DNA of 64,000 bases from Sulfurovaceae bacterium. GTDB taxonomy: Bacteria; Campylobacterota; Campylobacteria; Campylobacterales; Sulfurovaceae. The stretch is taken from the NCBI GenBank assembly GCA_028715055.1, contig JAQTLE010000001.1, positions 124,001 to 188,000 of the forward strand, read 5' to 3'. Below, in pieces: positions 54,460-61,607 of this stretch. The notes beneath the pieces are model-generated. The model did not search any database. It was not told the origin of the DNA and saw nothing but the letters and a program-made list of their open reading frames with translations. Position 1 is the first letter of the stretch. Every line of letters starts with the position of its first letter. The position numbers and the translations under genes are program-made.

Positions 54460-55689
54460 ATGTTTGATGAAATACAGTTTGACAAAATAAATCGCTTACC
54501 AAAATATGTTTTCGCCGCTGTAGGCGACCTTAAGATGGCAGCTCGTCGTGCAGGTGAGGATATTATAGATTTCTCTATGGGCAATCCGGATGGTCCAGCT
54601 TTGCAACCGGTTATTGATAAACTCATAGAAACTGCAAGAAAACCGCATACTCACGGATATAGCGCCTCTAAGGGTATAATCAAACTTCGTGCAGCGATGG
54701 CATCATGGTATAAAAGAAAATATAATGTAGAACTTGATCCGGAAACAGAAATAGTAGCCACCATGGGAAGCAAAGAAGGATATGTGCATCTAGTGCAAGC
54801 TATTACAAATCCAGGAGATGTGGCAATAGTACCTGATCCTACGTATCCTATCCATGCTTATGCTTTCGCATTTGCCGGCGGGAATGTCGAGAAGATGAGA
54901 CTTGTTTTCAATGAAGAGACTTTTGAAGTAGATGAAGATAGATTTTTTGCTGACTTGGAGCATGCATTAAATAGTTCAATGCCAAGAGCCAAATATCTGA
55001 TAGTTAATTTCCCTCACAACCCATCGACTGCTACAGTAACCCCGGAATTTTATAAACGCCTAGTTGCTATGGCAAGAAAAGAGCGATTTTATGTAGTTTC
55101 AGATATAGCTTACGCTGATATCACGTTTGACGGATACAAAACACCATCTATCTTGGAAGTCGAGGGTGCCAAAGATGTAGCTGTAGAGTGCTATACGCTT
55201 TCAAAAAGCTACAATATGGCAGGATGGCGCGTAGGATTTATAGTGGGCAATCCTAAGATGGTAGGTGCATTACAGAAATTCAAAAGCTGGATCGATTATG
55301 GTATGTTTACTCCTATTCAGGTTGCTGCCACGGTTGCTCTCGAAGAGCATGGAGACCTTGTAGAAAGTCAAGTAATACCGAAATATCTTCATAGACGAGA
55401 TGTACTGCTCGATGCTTTTGAAAAAGCCGGATGGAAGATGAGCAAACCAAATGCAAGTATGTTCATCTGGGCAAAGATCCCGGAGCAATTCCGTCATCTA
55501 GGTAGCCTTGAGTTTTCTAAACTTCTTTTGACCAAAGCAAATGTTGCTGTAAGCCCAGGTATTGGGTTTGGAGAATATGGCGATGAGTATGTGCGTATAG
55601 CTCTCATCGAAAATGAAAATCGTATCCGTCAAGCGGCACGAAATGTCAAAAAATTTTTAGCAGAATATAAAGAAGAGAGCAAGGCTTAA
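54460..55689 (+). CDS. Class I/II PLP aminotransferase (AlaC/LL-DAP aminotransferase group)
   Basis: 409 residues. Schiff-base Lys in YTLSKSYNMAGWRVGFI; IDFSMGNPDGP N-terminus, PDPTYPIHAYAFAFAGG, and VNFPHNPSTA are typical. Likely an aspartate/alanine or LL-diaminopimelate aminotransferase; substrate cannot be fixed by eye. Overlaps hom by one base, tying it to the aspartate amino-acid family. Equivalent to Cj0150c. Confidence 0.85.
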   Translation: MFDEIQFDKINRLPKYVFAAVGDLKMAARRAGEDIIDFSMGNPDGPALQPVIDKLIETARKPHTHGYSASKGIIKLRAAMASWYKRKYNVELDPETEIVATMGSKEGYVHLVQAITNPGDVAIVPDPTYPIHAYAFAFAGGNVEKMRLVFNEETFEVDEDRFFADLEHALNSSMPRAKYLIVNFPHNPSTATVTPEFYKRLVAMARKERFYVVSDIAYADITFDGYKTPSILEVEGAKDVAVECYTLSKSYNMAGWRVGFIVGNPKMVGALQKFKSWIDYGMFTPIQVAATVALEEHGDLVESQVIPKYLHRRDVLLDAFEKAGWKMSKPNASMFIWAKIPEQFRHLGSLEFSKLLLTKANVAVSPGIGFGEYGDEYVRIALIENENRIRQAARNVKKFLAEYKEESKA

Positions 55690-56948
55690 TGGTCAAAATA
55701 GGAATACTCGGCGTAGGTACAGTCGGCGGTAGTGTCGCTAAGATATTGGAGAAAAACAGTGATATCATAGAGGCTAGAAGCGGCAAAAAAATAGTAGTAG
55801 CAAGAGGTGTATCAAAAGAGCCTAGAGATGAATTTTCTTTTCCCATAACTTCTGATCCGCTCGATGTCATCAATGACCCCGAAATCGATATCGTCGTAGA
55901 AGTTATGGGTGGAGTTGATTTTCCGTTTGAGATGGTTAAACTTGCCCTAGAAAACGGCAAGGCAGTCGTTACTGCCAATAAAGCTATGCTTGCATATCAT
56001 AGATATGCGTTGCAAGAAATCGCAGGCGATATTCCTCTGATGTATGAAGCTAGTACGGCAGGGGGTATACCTATTATCGGTGCATTACGTAACGGTCTGA
56101 GCGCTAACCATATAGATTCTATCATGGGTATCATGAACGGTACTTGTAATTTCATACTTACCAAGATGATAGGAGAAGGCGCTGATTATAAAGAAGTCCT
56201 TGCTGAAGCTCAAAAACTTGGGTACGCGGAAGCTGATCCTACATTTGATGTCGGCGGATTTGATGCGTCGCATAAGCTTCTAATATTGGCAAGTATTGCA
56301 TACGGTATGGATGCAAAACCAGAAGATATACTCATAGAAGGCATAGACAATATCACAGCTACCGATGTAGCATTTGCTAAAGATTTTGATTATGCTATCA
56401 AGCTGCTAGGCATCGCTAAAAAAGTAGGAAACGGAGTAGAACTGCGCGTACATCCTACAATGATACCTGGGAGCAGTATGCTTGCCAAAGTAGATGGCGT
56501 TATGAATGCTGTCATGGTGCGAGGCGATTGTGTGGGTGAGACTTTATATTATGGTGCCGGAGCAGGTGGAGATGCTACAGCTAGCGCAGTAATAGCCGAT
56601 ATCATAGACATAGTTAGAGGCAATACCAATCCTATGCTAGGATATAAAAAGCCGCTTGAGAGCGGATTGACATTATTATCCAAAGATGATATTCATTCAC
56701 ATTATTATCTTCGCCTAAGCGTAGACGACCGCAAGGGAGTGCTAGCAGAAGTTACCAATCTCCTAAGCCGTCTTGACATCTCCATAGAAGCTATGATGCA
56801 AAAACCGGATAGTGATAAAGATGCTTGCGTGGAATTGCTGTTCGTCACACACGAGTGCCAAGAAAAAAGCATCCAAGAAGCTATCAAAGAGCTTGAGAAA
56901 CTCAGCGTTGTACATGGTAAAGTAGGAATGATAAGGATAGAGCAGTAA
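55689..56948 (+). CDS. hom: Homoserine dehydrogenase
   Basis: 419 residues. NAD(P)-binding ILGVGTVGGSVAKIL, catalytic-region YEASTAGGIPIIGALRNGL with GIMNGTCNFIL, and a C-terminal ACT domain (DDRKGVLAEVTNLLSRLDIS) for threonine feedback. Converts aspartate semialdehyde to homoserine. Equivalent to Cj0149c and the last gene of the conserved block before the accessory insert. Confidence 0.95.
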   Translation: MVKIGILGVGTVGGSVAKILEKNSDIIEARSGKKIVVARGVSKEPRDEFSFPITSDPLDVINDPEIDIVVEVMGGVDFPFEMVKLALENGKAVVTANKAMLAYHRYALQEIAGDIPLMYEASTAGGIPIIGALRNGLSANHIDSIMGIMNGTCNFILTKMIGEGADYKEVLAEAQKLGYAEADPTFDVGGFDASHKLLILASIAYGMDAKPEDILIEGIDNITATDVAFAKDFDYAIKLLGIAKKVGNGVELRVHPTMIPGSSMLAKVDGVMNAVMVRGDCVGETLYYGAGAGGDATASAVIADIIDIVRGNTNPMLGYKKPLESGLTLLSKDDIHSHYYLRLSVDDRKGVLAEVTNLLSRLDISIEAMMQKPDSDKDACVELLFVTHECQEKSIQEAIKELEKLSVVHGKVGMIRIEQ

Positions 56949-56952
56949 GGCT

Positions 56953-57720
56953 ATGCTTCTCAATCTAAACTCATTTATTGCGGATGGTTATAATAGCAAT
57001 TCCCAAAAAATGAGAGTGCTTACTGAGCACTGGGTGGATAAAAATATTTTTTGTCCAAATTGCGGCAATGCTATTGTAAGTTATGAAAACAACAGACCTG
57101 TTGCCGATTTTTATTGTTCAATATGCAAAGAAGACTATGAACTCAAAAGCAAAAAAGACAATATAAGCAATAAAATTGTAGACGGCGCATATTCTACAAT
57201 GATAGAGAGACTACAAAGCGACACAAATCCCAACTTTTTCTTTTTGAATTATGATAAAAATAGCTTTGATGTAGTTAATTTCATTGTAATTCCAAAACAC
57301 TTTTTTGTACCAGAGAATATAGAAAAAAGAAAACCGTTATCTCAAACTGCACGGAGAGCCGGATGGATCGGCTGTAATATTTTACTTAATACAATACCGA
57401 ATAGTGGAAAAATCTTTTATATTCAAAACAAACAAATGCAAAGTAAAGAGCATATTTTAGAATCTTGGAATAAAACCAAGTTTTTAAAAGAGTCAACAAA
57501 TATTGATGCGAAAGGCTGGCTACTTGACATTATTACTTGCATAGATAAAACAAAGAAAACTGATTTTACATTGCAAGATATTTATAATTTTGAAAACTTT
57601 TTGAAAATTAAACACCCAGACAACAATAATATACAAGCAAAGATACGCCAACAATTACAAATTTTGAGAGATAAAAATTTTCTCAAATTTACAGAACGCG
57701 GAAAGTATGAGCTTGTATAA
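56953..57720 (+). CDS. dpnC: DpnI-family methyl-directed restriction endonuclease
   Basis: 255 residues, full length relative to DpnI (254). Cleaves G-m6A-TC in known members and not unmethylated GATC. Seen: SNSQKMRVLTEHWV, zinc site Cys34/37 (CPNCGN) and Cys55/58 (YCSICK), the PD-(D/E)xK centre Asp52 in RPVADFY and Glu63-x-Lys65 in YELKSKK, TARRAGWIGCNI, and the C-terminal winged helix IRQQLQILRDKNFLKF that also reads methyladenine. These match DpnI closely from memory. It lies 4 bp after hom with AAGG upstream, so it may be read from that promoter. No methyltransferase gene accompanies it, as expected for this type. Confidence 0.93.
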   Translation: MLLNLNSFIADGYNSNSQKMRVLTEHWVDKNIFCPNCGNAIVSYENNRPVADFYCSICKEDYELKSKKDNISNKIVDGAYSTMIERLQSDTNPNFFFLNYDKNSFDVVNFIVIPKHFFVPENIEKRKPLSQTARRAGWIGCNILLNTIPNSGKIFYIQNKQMQSKEHILESWNKTKFLKESTNIDAKGWLLDIITCIDKTKKTDFTLQDIYNFENFLKIKHPDNNNIQAKIRQQLQILRDKNFLKFTERGKYELV

Positions 57721-57723
57721 TTA

Positions 57724-57978
57724 ATGACAGTAAATAAATCAATGAAAAACTACATTTTTATAACCAATGAAGGTTTTACATTTCAGCCAAATAGCCAAAG
57801 TGATATACCTGACATAGAAAATATGCAAGTGATTGGATTTGCCACAGGTAAAGATGCAGTAGAAGCTTTTGAACAACTAAAAATTGATAATCCATATTTA
57901 TTTGATACTGCTTTTGATGAGATTATGGCATTGGAATTATCAAGCAAAGACAAAACTTATCATTGTTTAAAAAGTTAA
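57724..57978 (+). CDS. Small acidic protein accompanying the DpnI homologue
   Basis: 84 residues from ATG 57724, or 78 from ATG 57742 (MKNYIFITNEG), the latter matching the likely family start. Acidic, soluble, with a central VIGFATGKDAVEAFEQL helix. It begins 3 bp after the endonuclease gene. Similar short proteins (FITNEGFTFQP-like) occur beside restriction genes, by my recollection; the DpnD protein of S. pneumoniae is a different length. Could bind the enzyme or be a passenger. Confidence 0.5.
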   Translation: MTVNKSMKNYIFITNEGFTFQPNSQSDIPDIENMQVIGFATGKDAVEAFEQLKIDNPYLFDTAFDEIMALELSSKDKTYHCLKS

Positions 57979-58011
57979 ATGTTTGAGAACGCCTCTTTGT
58001 GTTCCAAAAAC

Positions 58012-58041
58012 TTGACAATATGTAGTATATTGTATTATAAT
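58012..58041 (+). promoter_or_regulatory. Consensus sigma70 promoter of the toxin-antitoxin pair
   Basis: TTGACA (58012-58017), an 18-bp spacer, and TATAAT (58036-58041). The region holds TGTAG...CTACA arms and repeated TTGTAT words that could be the antitoxin's binding site. It is the most consensus-like promoter in the window. Confidence 0.7.
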
Positions 58042-58070
58042 GTATCTACAATAATATACAAGGCAATACA

Positions 58071-58316
58071 ATGAGCAAAAAAGCTATAAATATAAGAATA
58101 GATGAGTCGCTACTTAGCGATTTGGATAGTTATGCTGCTGAACTTGATAGAAGCAGAACATACCTGATAGAAAAGGCAGTTAGCAGTTACTTTGATACAC
58201 TAGATGAGATGATAAGCGATAAAAGGATAGATGATATCAAAAGCGGTAAAAGTGAAGTCGTATCTATGGAAGAAGTATTTGCAAAAGCTGGTATAGATGT
58301 ACACAGTAGGGTTTGA
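58071..58316 (+). CDS. Ribbon-helix-helix antitoxin
   Basis: 81 residues. N-terminal KKAINIRIDESLLSDLDSYAAELDRSRTYLI is the RHH DNA-binding fold (CopG/Arc type); the C-terminal half would wrap the toxin. It autorepresses in known systems. The next gene starts inside it (ATG 58297), the usual antitoxin-toxin overlap. Confidence 0.85.
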   Translation: MSKKAINIRIDESLLSDLDSYAAELDRSRTYLIEKAVSSYFDTLDEMISDKRIDDIKSGKSEVVSMEEVFAKAGIDVHSRV

Positions 58317-58548
58317 TAAAAAAGCCGAAAAAGAGTTTTTGGAGCTCGATAAACAGACTCAAGAATTAGTTGCAAATAAAATTATTGATTTGAGAAATGG
58401 CTACTTTTCTGGAGATAAAGCATTGCAAGGCAAACACAAAGGCAAATATAGAAAAAGAGCCGGAAATTATAGGATAGTTTACACAAAAGAGAATGATATT
58501 TTACTCATAACACTTATCAGAATAGCACACAGAAAAGAAGTTTACTAG
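58297..58548 (+). CDS. RelE/ParE-superfamily toxin
   Basis: 83 residues; GFDKKAEKEFLELD, then LQGKHKGKYRKRAGNYRIVYT and RIAHRKEVY are the RelE/YafQ-type core with basic active-site residues (Arg/Lys/His). mRNA interferase or gyrase poison cannot be told apart; the RKRAGNYRIVY form favours the RelE side. It overlaps the antitoxin by 20 bases. Confidence 0.85.
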   Translation: MYTVGFDKKAEKEFLELDKQTQELVANKIIDLRNGYFSGDKALQGKHKGKYRKRAGNYRIVYTKENDILLITLIRIAHRKEVY

Positions 58549-58736
58549 CTTATTATCTTCTGCACTCTACCCACATCCCCGCTCATTAGCCTTACTTTTA
58601 TCCCGTGTGGATGAGTAGGTGAGCTTGTGAGTATATCTTTTACGATACCTTCCGTGAGTTTGCCGCTTCGCTGATCTGCTTTGAGAATGATGGCGACTTT
58701 GACTCCTGATCTGATAGAACTACGAGGTGGTACCAT
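58545..58736 (-). CDS. YwbE family protein (DUF2196)
   Basis: 63 residues. RSSIRSGVKVAIILKADQRS and LTEGIVKDILTSSPTHPHGI match the short YwbE family, a beta-rich, possibly RNA-binding protein. Its end overlaps the toxin gene's stop by four bases. AAGGAAAT before the start. Confidence 0.85.
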   Translation of the reverse strand: MVPPRSSIRSGVKVAIILKADQRSGKLTEGIVKDILTSSPTHPHGIKVRLMSGDVGRVQKIIS

Positions 58737-58775
58737 ATTTTATTTCCTTAATAATTTTTCTTATATATTTATTCA

Positions 58776-59465
58776 CTATAGCGGCAAATCGTAAAAATAT
58801 GCCAATCCATAATAGATACTATATACTCCATAAACAAAGATAGCCAGTGCTGCGATACGGTTCATCATTTGTCTAAATGCTACTTGTCTAAGAAAACTTA
58901 CTGATTGTCCAAGAGCCAAGAGCGTCGGTATAGTAGCAAGCCCAAACACTGCCATTATAAGTCCTCCGTCGATGATAGAGGCTGACGCTGCTGCTTTGGC
59001 TGCAAAGAAAAAGACAAAACCGCAAGGGAAAAATCCATTCATTACTCCTAGAGCAAAAAAGCTTCCTATGGATTTACTTTGGATGAGGTGTGAAAAAAGT
59101 TGTTTAAACCATGGAAGATGTGTGAATGAGTGTTCCAATAGATGAATTAAACGAGAGAGTCCCAACATGCCTAGAGCTGTTATGATCATAATAACACCTG
59201 CGAAAATGAACAAAGCCCCGTGTAATGACATATTCCAAGTTAAAAGAGATCCTATCGCCCCAAAGAACATTCCTAGAATGATATAAGAGCTTACTCTGCC
59301 GACATTGTATGCACCGTGTCTGGCTAATTGAGCTGTCGTGTTCATAGTATTGTCTATTTTGGCAGAACTATAAGCTACTATAAAACCTCCGCACATTCCT
59401 ATACAATGACCAAAACTCCCTAAAAATGCAATGGAAATAATCGCCCACCACTCTATTATATGCAT
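58776..59465 (-). CDS. SafE/UreH-like copper/heavy-metal transport membrane protein
   Basis: 229 residues, six or seven membrane helices. GHCIGMCGGFIV near the N-terminus and NGFFPCGFVF midway are the paired Cys/Pro motifs of the sulfite-exporter TauE/SafE (DsbD/UreH-like) group found with cbb3 oxidase and copper genes. It is divergent from an exported HMA-domain protein, suggesting copper delivery across the membrane. Substrate is inferred. Confidence 0.7.
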   Translation of the reverse strand: MHIIEWWAIISIAFLGSFGHCIGMCGGFIVAYSSAKIDNTMNTTAQLARHGAYNVGRVSSYIILGMFFGAIGSLLTWNMSLHGALFIFAGVIMIITALGMLGLSRLIHLLEHSFTHLPWFKQLFSHLIQSKSIGSFFALGVMNGFFPCGFVFFFAAKAAASASIIDGGLIMAVFGLATIPTLLALGQSVSFLRQVAFRQMMNRIAALAIFVYGVYSIYYGLAYFYDLPL

Positions 59466-59539
59466 TTAAATACCTTTTTTAATTCCAATTTAATACGTAT
59501 TGTGAAACAATACCATTAAATCAATTAAAAGGATGACCA

Positions 59540-59803
59540 ATGAAAAAAACTATTTTAGCAATTGCTGCATGTGTATCAGTAATGAGCGCTGATCAACTAA
59601 TCAAACTTAATGTTCAAGGTATGATGTGCCCAGCATGCGTAAGTAATGTCAAAGCATCACTCAACGGTGTGAAAGGCGTTAAAGAATCTTCAGTATTTTT
59701 AAAAAGCGGAACCGCTGAAGTAAAAGCAGATAATGCTACTAAACCAGAAGCGCTTTGCGATGCAGTAAAAAATGCAGGTTATGGTTGTTCGGTAGCTAAA
59801 TAG
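59540..59803 (+). CDS. Exported heavy-metal-associated (HMA) copper-binding protein
   Basis: 87 residues: signal peptide (1-17, cleavage near SA-DQ), then an HMA domain with metal site VQGMMCPACVSNVKASL, as in MerP/CopZ. A further Cys pair (ALCD, GYGCSV) is at the end. AAAAGGAT before ATG. Likely a periplasmic copper carrier feeding oxidase assembly or detoxification. Confidence 0.82.
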   Translation: MKKTILAIAACVSVMSADQLIKLNVQGMMCPACVSNVKASLNGVKGVKESSVFLKSGTAEVKADNATKPEALCDAVKNAGYGCSVAK

Positions 59804-59817
59804 TAAAATCTACTTTT

Positions 59818-59870
59818 GTCATTCTGAACTTATTTCAGAATCTAAGACCCTGAAACAAGTTCAGGGTGAC
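59818..59870. repeat. Pair of inverted 26-bp repeat units
   Basis: Two units of about 26 bp in opposite directions (59818-59843 and 59845-59870), each a hairpin itself (TTCTGAA-CTTAT-TTCAGAA and CCCTGAA-ACAAG-TTCAGGG) with GTCA/TGAC ends. Together they can form one long stem with wobble pairs. A third unit is at 60590-60615. They lie between convergent genes. Confidence 0.7.
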
Positions 59871-59880
59871 ATTGTTAAAA

Positions 59881-60348
59881 TTATTTTTGCAACTCTTCTA
59901 ATTTATTTTTTACTTCTTCCACGTGTCTTTTTACTTTTACATTTTCCCACATTGCAGCTATTTTACCTTCCGGATTAATTATAAATGTGCTTCGCACTAC
60001 GCCCATATGTTCTTTGCCCATAAATTTTTTGAGCTGCCAAACACCAAATGCATTGCTAAGGCTTTTTCGTTCATCTGAAAGCAATGTGATACGAAGTTCT
60101 TTTTTTTCTATAAATTTGCGGTGAGATGCCGGACTATCCGGACTAACTCCGATTATGGTAGCATCAAGCTCCCTAAAATCAGGTATAGCTCTAGTAAAAT
60201 CACATGCTTCAACTGTGCACCCAGGAGTGTTGTCTTTTGGATAAAAATATAATACTATCCAACGACCTTTGATATCTCGAAAGCAAATCTCTTCTTCATC
60301 TTGATTTGGCAGACAAAAATCCGGTACGTTATCGCCGACTTGTAACAT
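59881..60348 (-). CDS. bcp: Thioredoxin-dependent peroxiredoxin Bcp
   Basis: 155 residues. YFYPKDNTPGCTVEACDFTRA carries the peroxidatic Cys and the second Cys five residues on, the atypical 2-Cys Bcp arrangement; VSPDSPASHRKF and GVVRSTFIINPEGKI complete the fold. Removes hydroperoxides with thioredoxin. Divergent from a 66-residue ORF. Confidence 0.93.
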   Translation of the reverse strand: MLQVGDNVPDFCLPNQDEEEICFRDIKGRWIVLYFYPKDNTPGCTVEACDFTRAIPDFRELDATIIGVSPDSPASHRKFIEKKELRITLLSDERKSLSNAFGVWQLKKFMGKEHMGVVRSTFIINPEGKIAAMWENVKVKRHVEEVKNKLEELQK

Positions 60349-60385
60349 CTAGTATCCTTTAGTAATTTTTTGATAGTATAGCCAA

Positions 60386-60586
60386 ATGAATGAAAAAGAA
60401 GCATTATTAGAACAAATAGAAGCACTGATGTCGTATGGAAAAGAAGGGCAAACTATCAATCCAGAGTTATTACAATATCTTGAGATCAAAGATTTAGAGA
60501 GCATCAAAGAGGGTTTGCTTCGCAAAGTAGGCATTCTAAGCGATGAAGACAAAGAGTGGCTAGAGCAGTTTAAAAAGTACGAGTAG
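60386..60586 (+). CDS. Conserved-looking small acidic protein
   Basis: 66 residues, highly charged and helical (NEKEALLEQIEALM, ESIKEGLLRKVGIL, DEDKEWLEQFKKYE). No signal peptide. A TATA-like element and TGATAGTATAGCC are upstream; ribosome site weak. The composition is coding-like and it fills the space between bcp and a repeat. No family named. Confidence 0.5.
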   Translation: MNEKEALLEQIEALMSYGKEGQTINPELLQYLEIKDLESIKEGLLRKVGILSDEDKEWLEQFKKYE

Positions 60587-60902
60587 ACTGTCATCCTGAA
60601 CTTGTTTCAGGATCTATAATCATCTCTTTTTTTCTTTACTACCTTTTTAGAAAAGGTAGCACCAAAAGCGTTATAATTGCAAGTGCTTCGGCAAATGACG
60701 TTTGTCACTTGGTTGTTCTTTTGCAAAGTAAAGTGTATTTTGCTTTTGTTCCGACCTTTTTGCAATGATGCAATTATGACAGAGATTTGCAATTTATTTC
60801 GTCATTGCGAGTGAAGCGCGGCAATCTATTTTTTATGGATTCCTGCTCTCGCAGGAATAACGAAGATCCTAAATTAAATAAAAATAGTAGATTTTGAGCG
60901 AA
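60587..60902. repeat. Repeat-filled intergenic region
   Basis: No gene. Contains a copy of the 26-bp unit (60590-60615), a perfect hairpin CTACCTTTT-TAG-AAAAGGTAG near 60637-60659 followed by CACCAAAAGCG, and a GTCATTGCG...GCGGCAATCT element (60801-60827) ending in ATTCCTGC-TCTC-GCAGGAAT (60839-60858). The CTAC..GTAG hairpin with trailing CAAAAAGCG recurs at about 61429-61461. Confidence 0.65.
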
Positions 60903-60908
60903 GTATAT

Positions 60909-61391
60909 TTATAGTACAAATAGCAGCAGATAAACCGCAATTCCTGTTACGGCAGTAGCATTTATCAATAGAATAGTTTTTCTTGCCATTTTGATATGGG
61001 ACAAAGATTGTATTCCAGGTAATTTGTTTTGCGAGTAAGCTTTTATAGAAAAATAAATTGTTTTGACCCATATTAAAAGTGTGATGATAGCTACTGCAAT
61101 ATGAAAAATTAAAAAGTAAAAAACAAAAGAATAAGACAATGAACTTTTTTTGATAAACTCATAAAACCCGCCGCCTACTCGTACTCCATATTCAAAATAT
61201 CCTACCACCACAATAGACACCAAAAAAAGTATAATTTGTGTAATCTTGTGTGCTTTGTAGTATCCCATTTTTGCCAGTAATATAGTACCGGTTAAAATTA
61301 GCGGCAATAATGCTACAATGAGCGTGACCATATCCATAAATAGCGGTGCTCTAGTGCCTAAAAACCCAGCCCCAAACATATAATCCATCAT
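60909..61391 (-). CDS. DUF420-like membrane protein
   Basis: 160 residues with four membrane helices and His residues in KAHKITQII, FHIAVAII and LSHIKMARK, matching the DUF420 group that includes oxidase-assembly factors such as CtaM. ATG 61391. The context is copper and redox genes. Exact role in this phylum unknown. Confidence 0.65.
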   Translation of the reverse strand: MMDYMFGAGFLGTRAPLFMDMVTLIVALLPLILTGTILLAKMGYYKAHKITQIILFLVSIVVVGYFEYGVRVGGGFYEFIKKSSLSYSFVFYFLIFHIAVAIITLLIWVKTIYFSIKAYSQNKLPGIQSLSHIKMARKTILLINATAVTGIAVYLLLFVL

Positions 61392-61607
61392 GTAATTATC
61401 CTTTACATTTTTGTTATTTCTTCCTTGCTACTTTTTTATAAAAGTAGCACAAAAAGCGTCACCACTCACAAACCGTATAAACTTGTTTATGTACTACTGC
61501 AACAAGCTTAGCTTTTCGAATGTTCGGGTGACAAAATTTGACCGGTCATTTCGTATTGTAGCACGGAATGACAAAAAAGTCTTTCTAGTGACACTATTTT
61601 ACATGTA
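61392..61607. repeat. Intergenic region with two palindromes
   Basis: CTACTTTT-TTAT-AAAAGTAG (about 61429-61448) with the CACAAAAAGCG tail shared with 60637, and GTCATTTCGT / ACGGAATGAC (61545-61572) of the GTCAT family, which may terminate the aldehyde dehydrogenase transcript. No gene seen. Confidence 0.6.

Noticed and set aside
59540-59803. N-glycosylation sequon in the HMA protein (DNAT)
   Set aside because: The acidic residue is at -1, not -2, relative to the Asn, so it does not fit D/E-x-N-x-S/T.
60587-61607. Insertion sequence remnants
   Set aside because: Palindromes are present but there is no transposase frame or target duplication; treated as small dispersed repeats.
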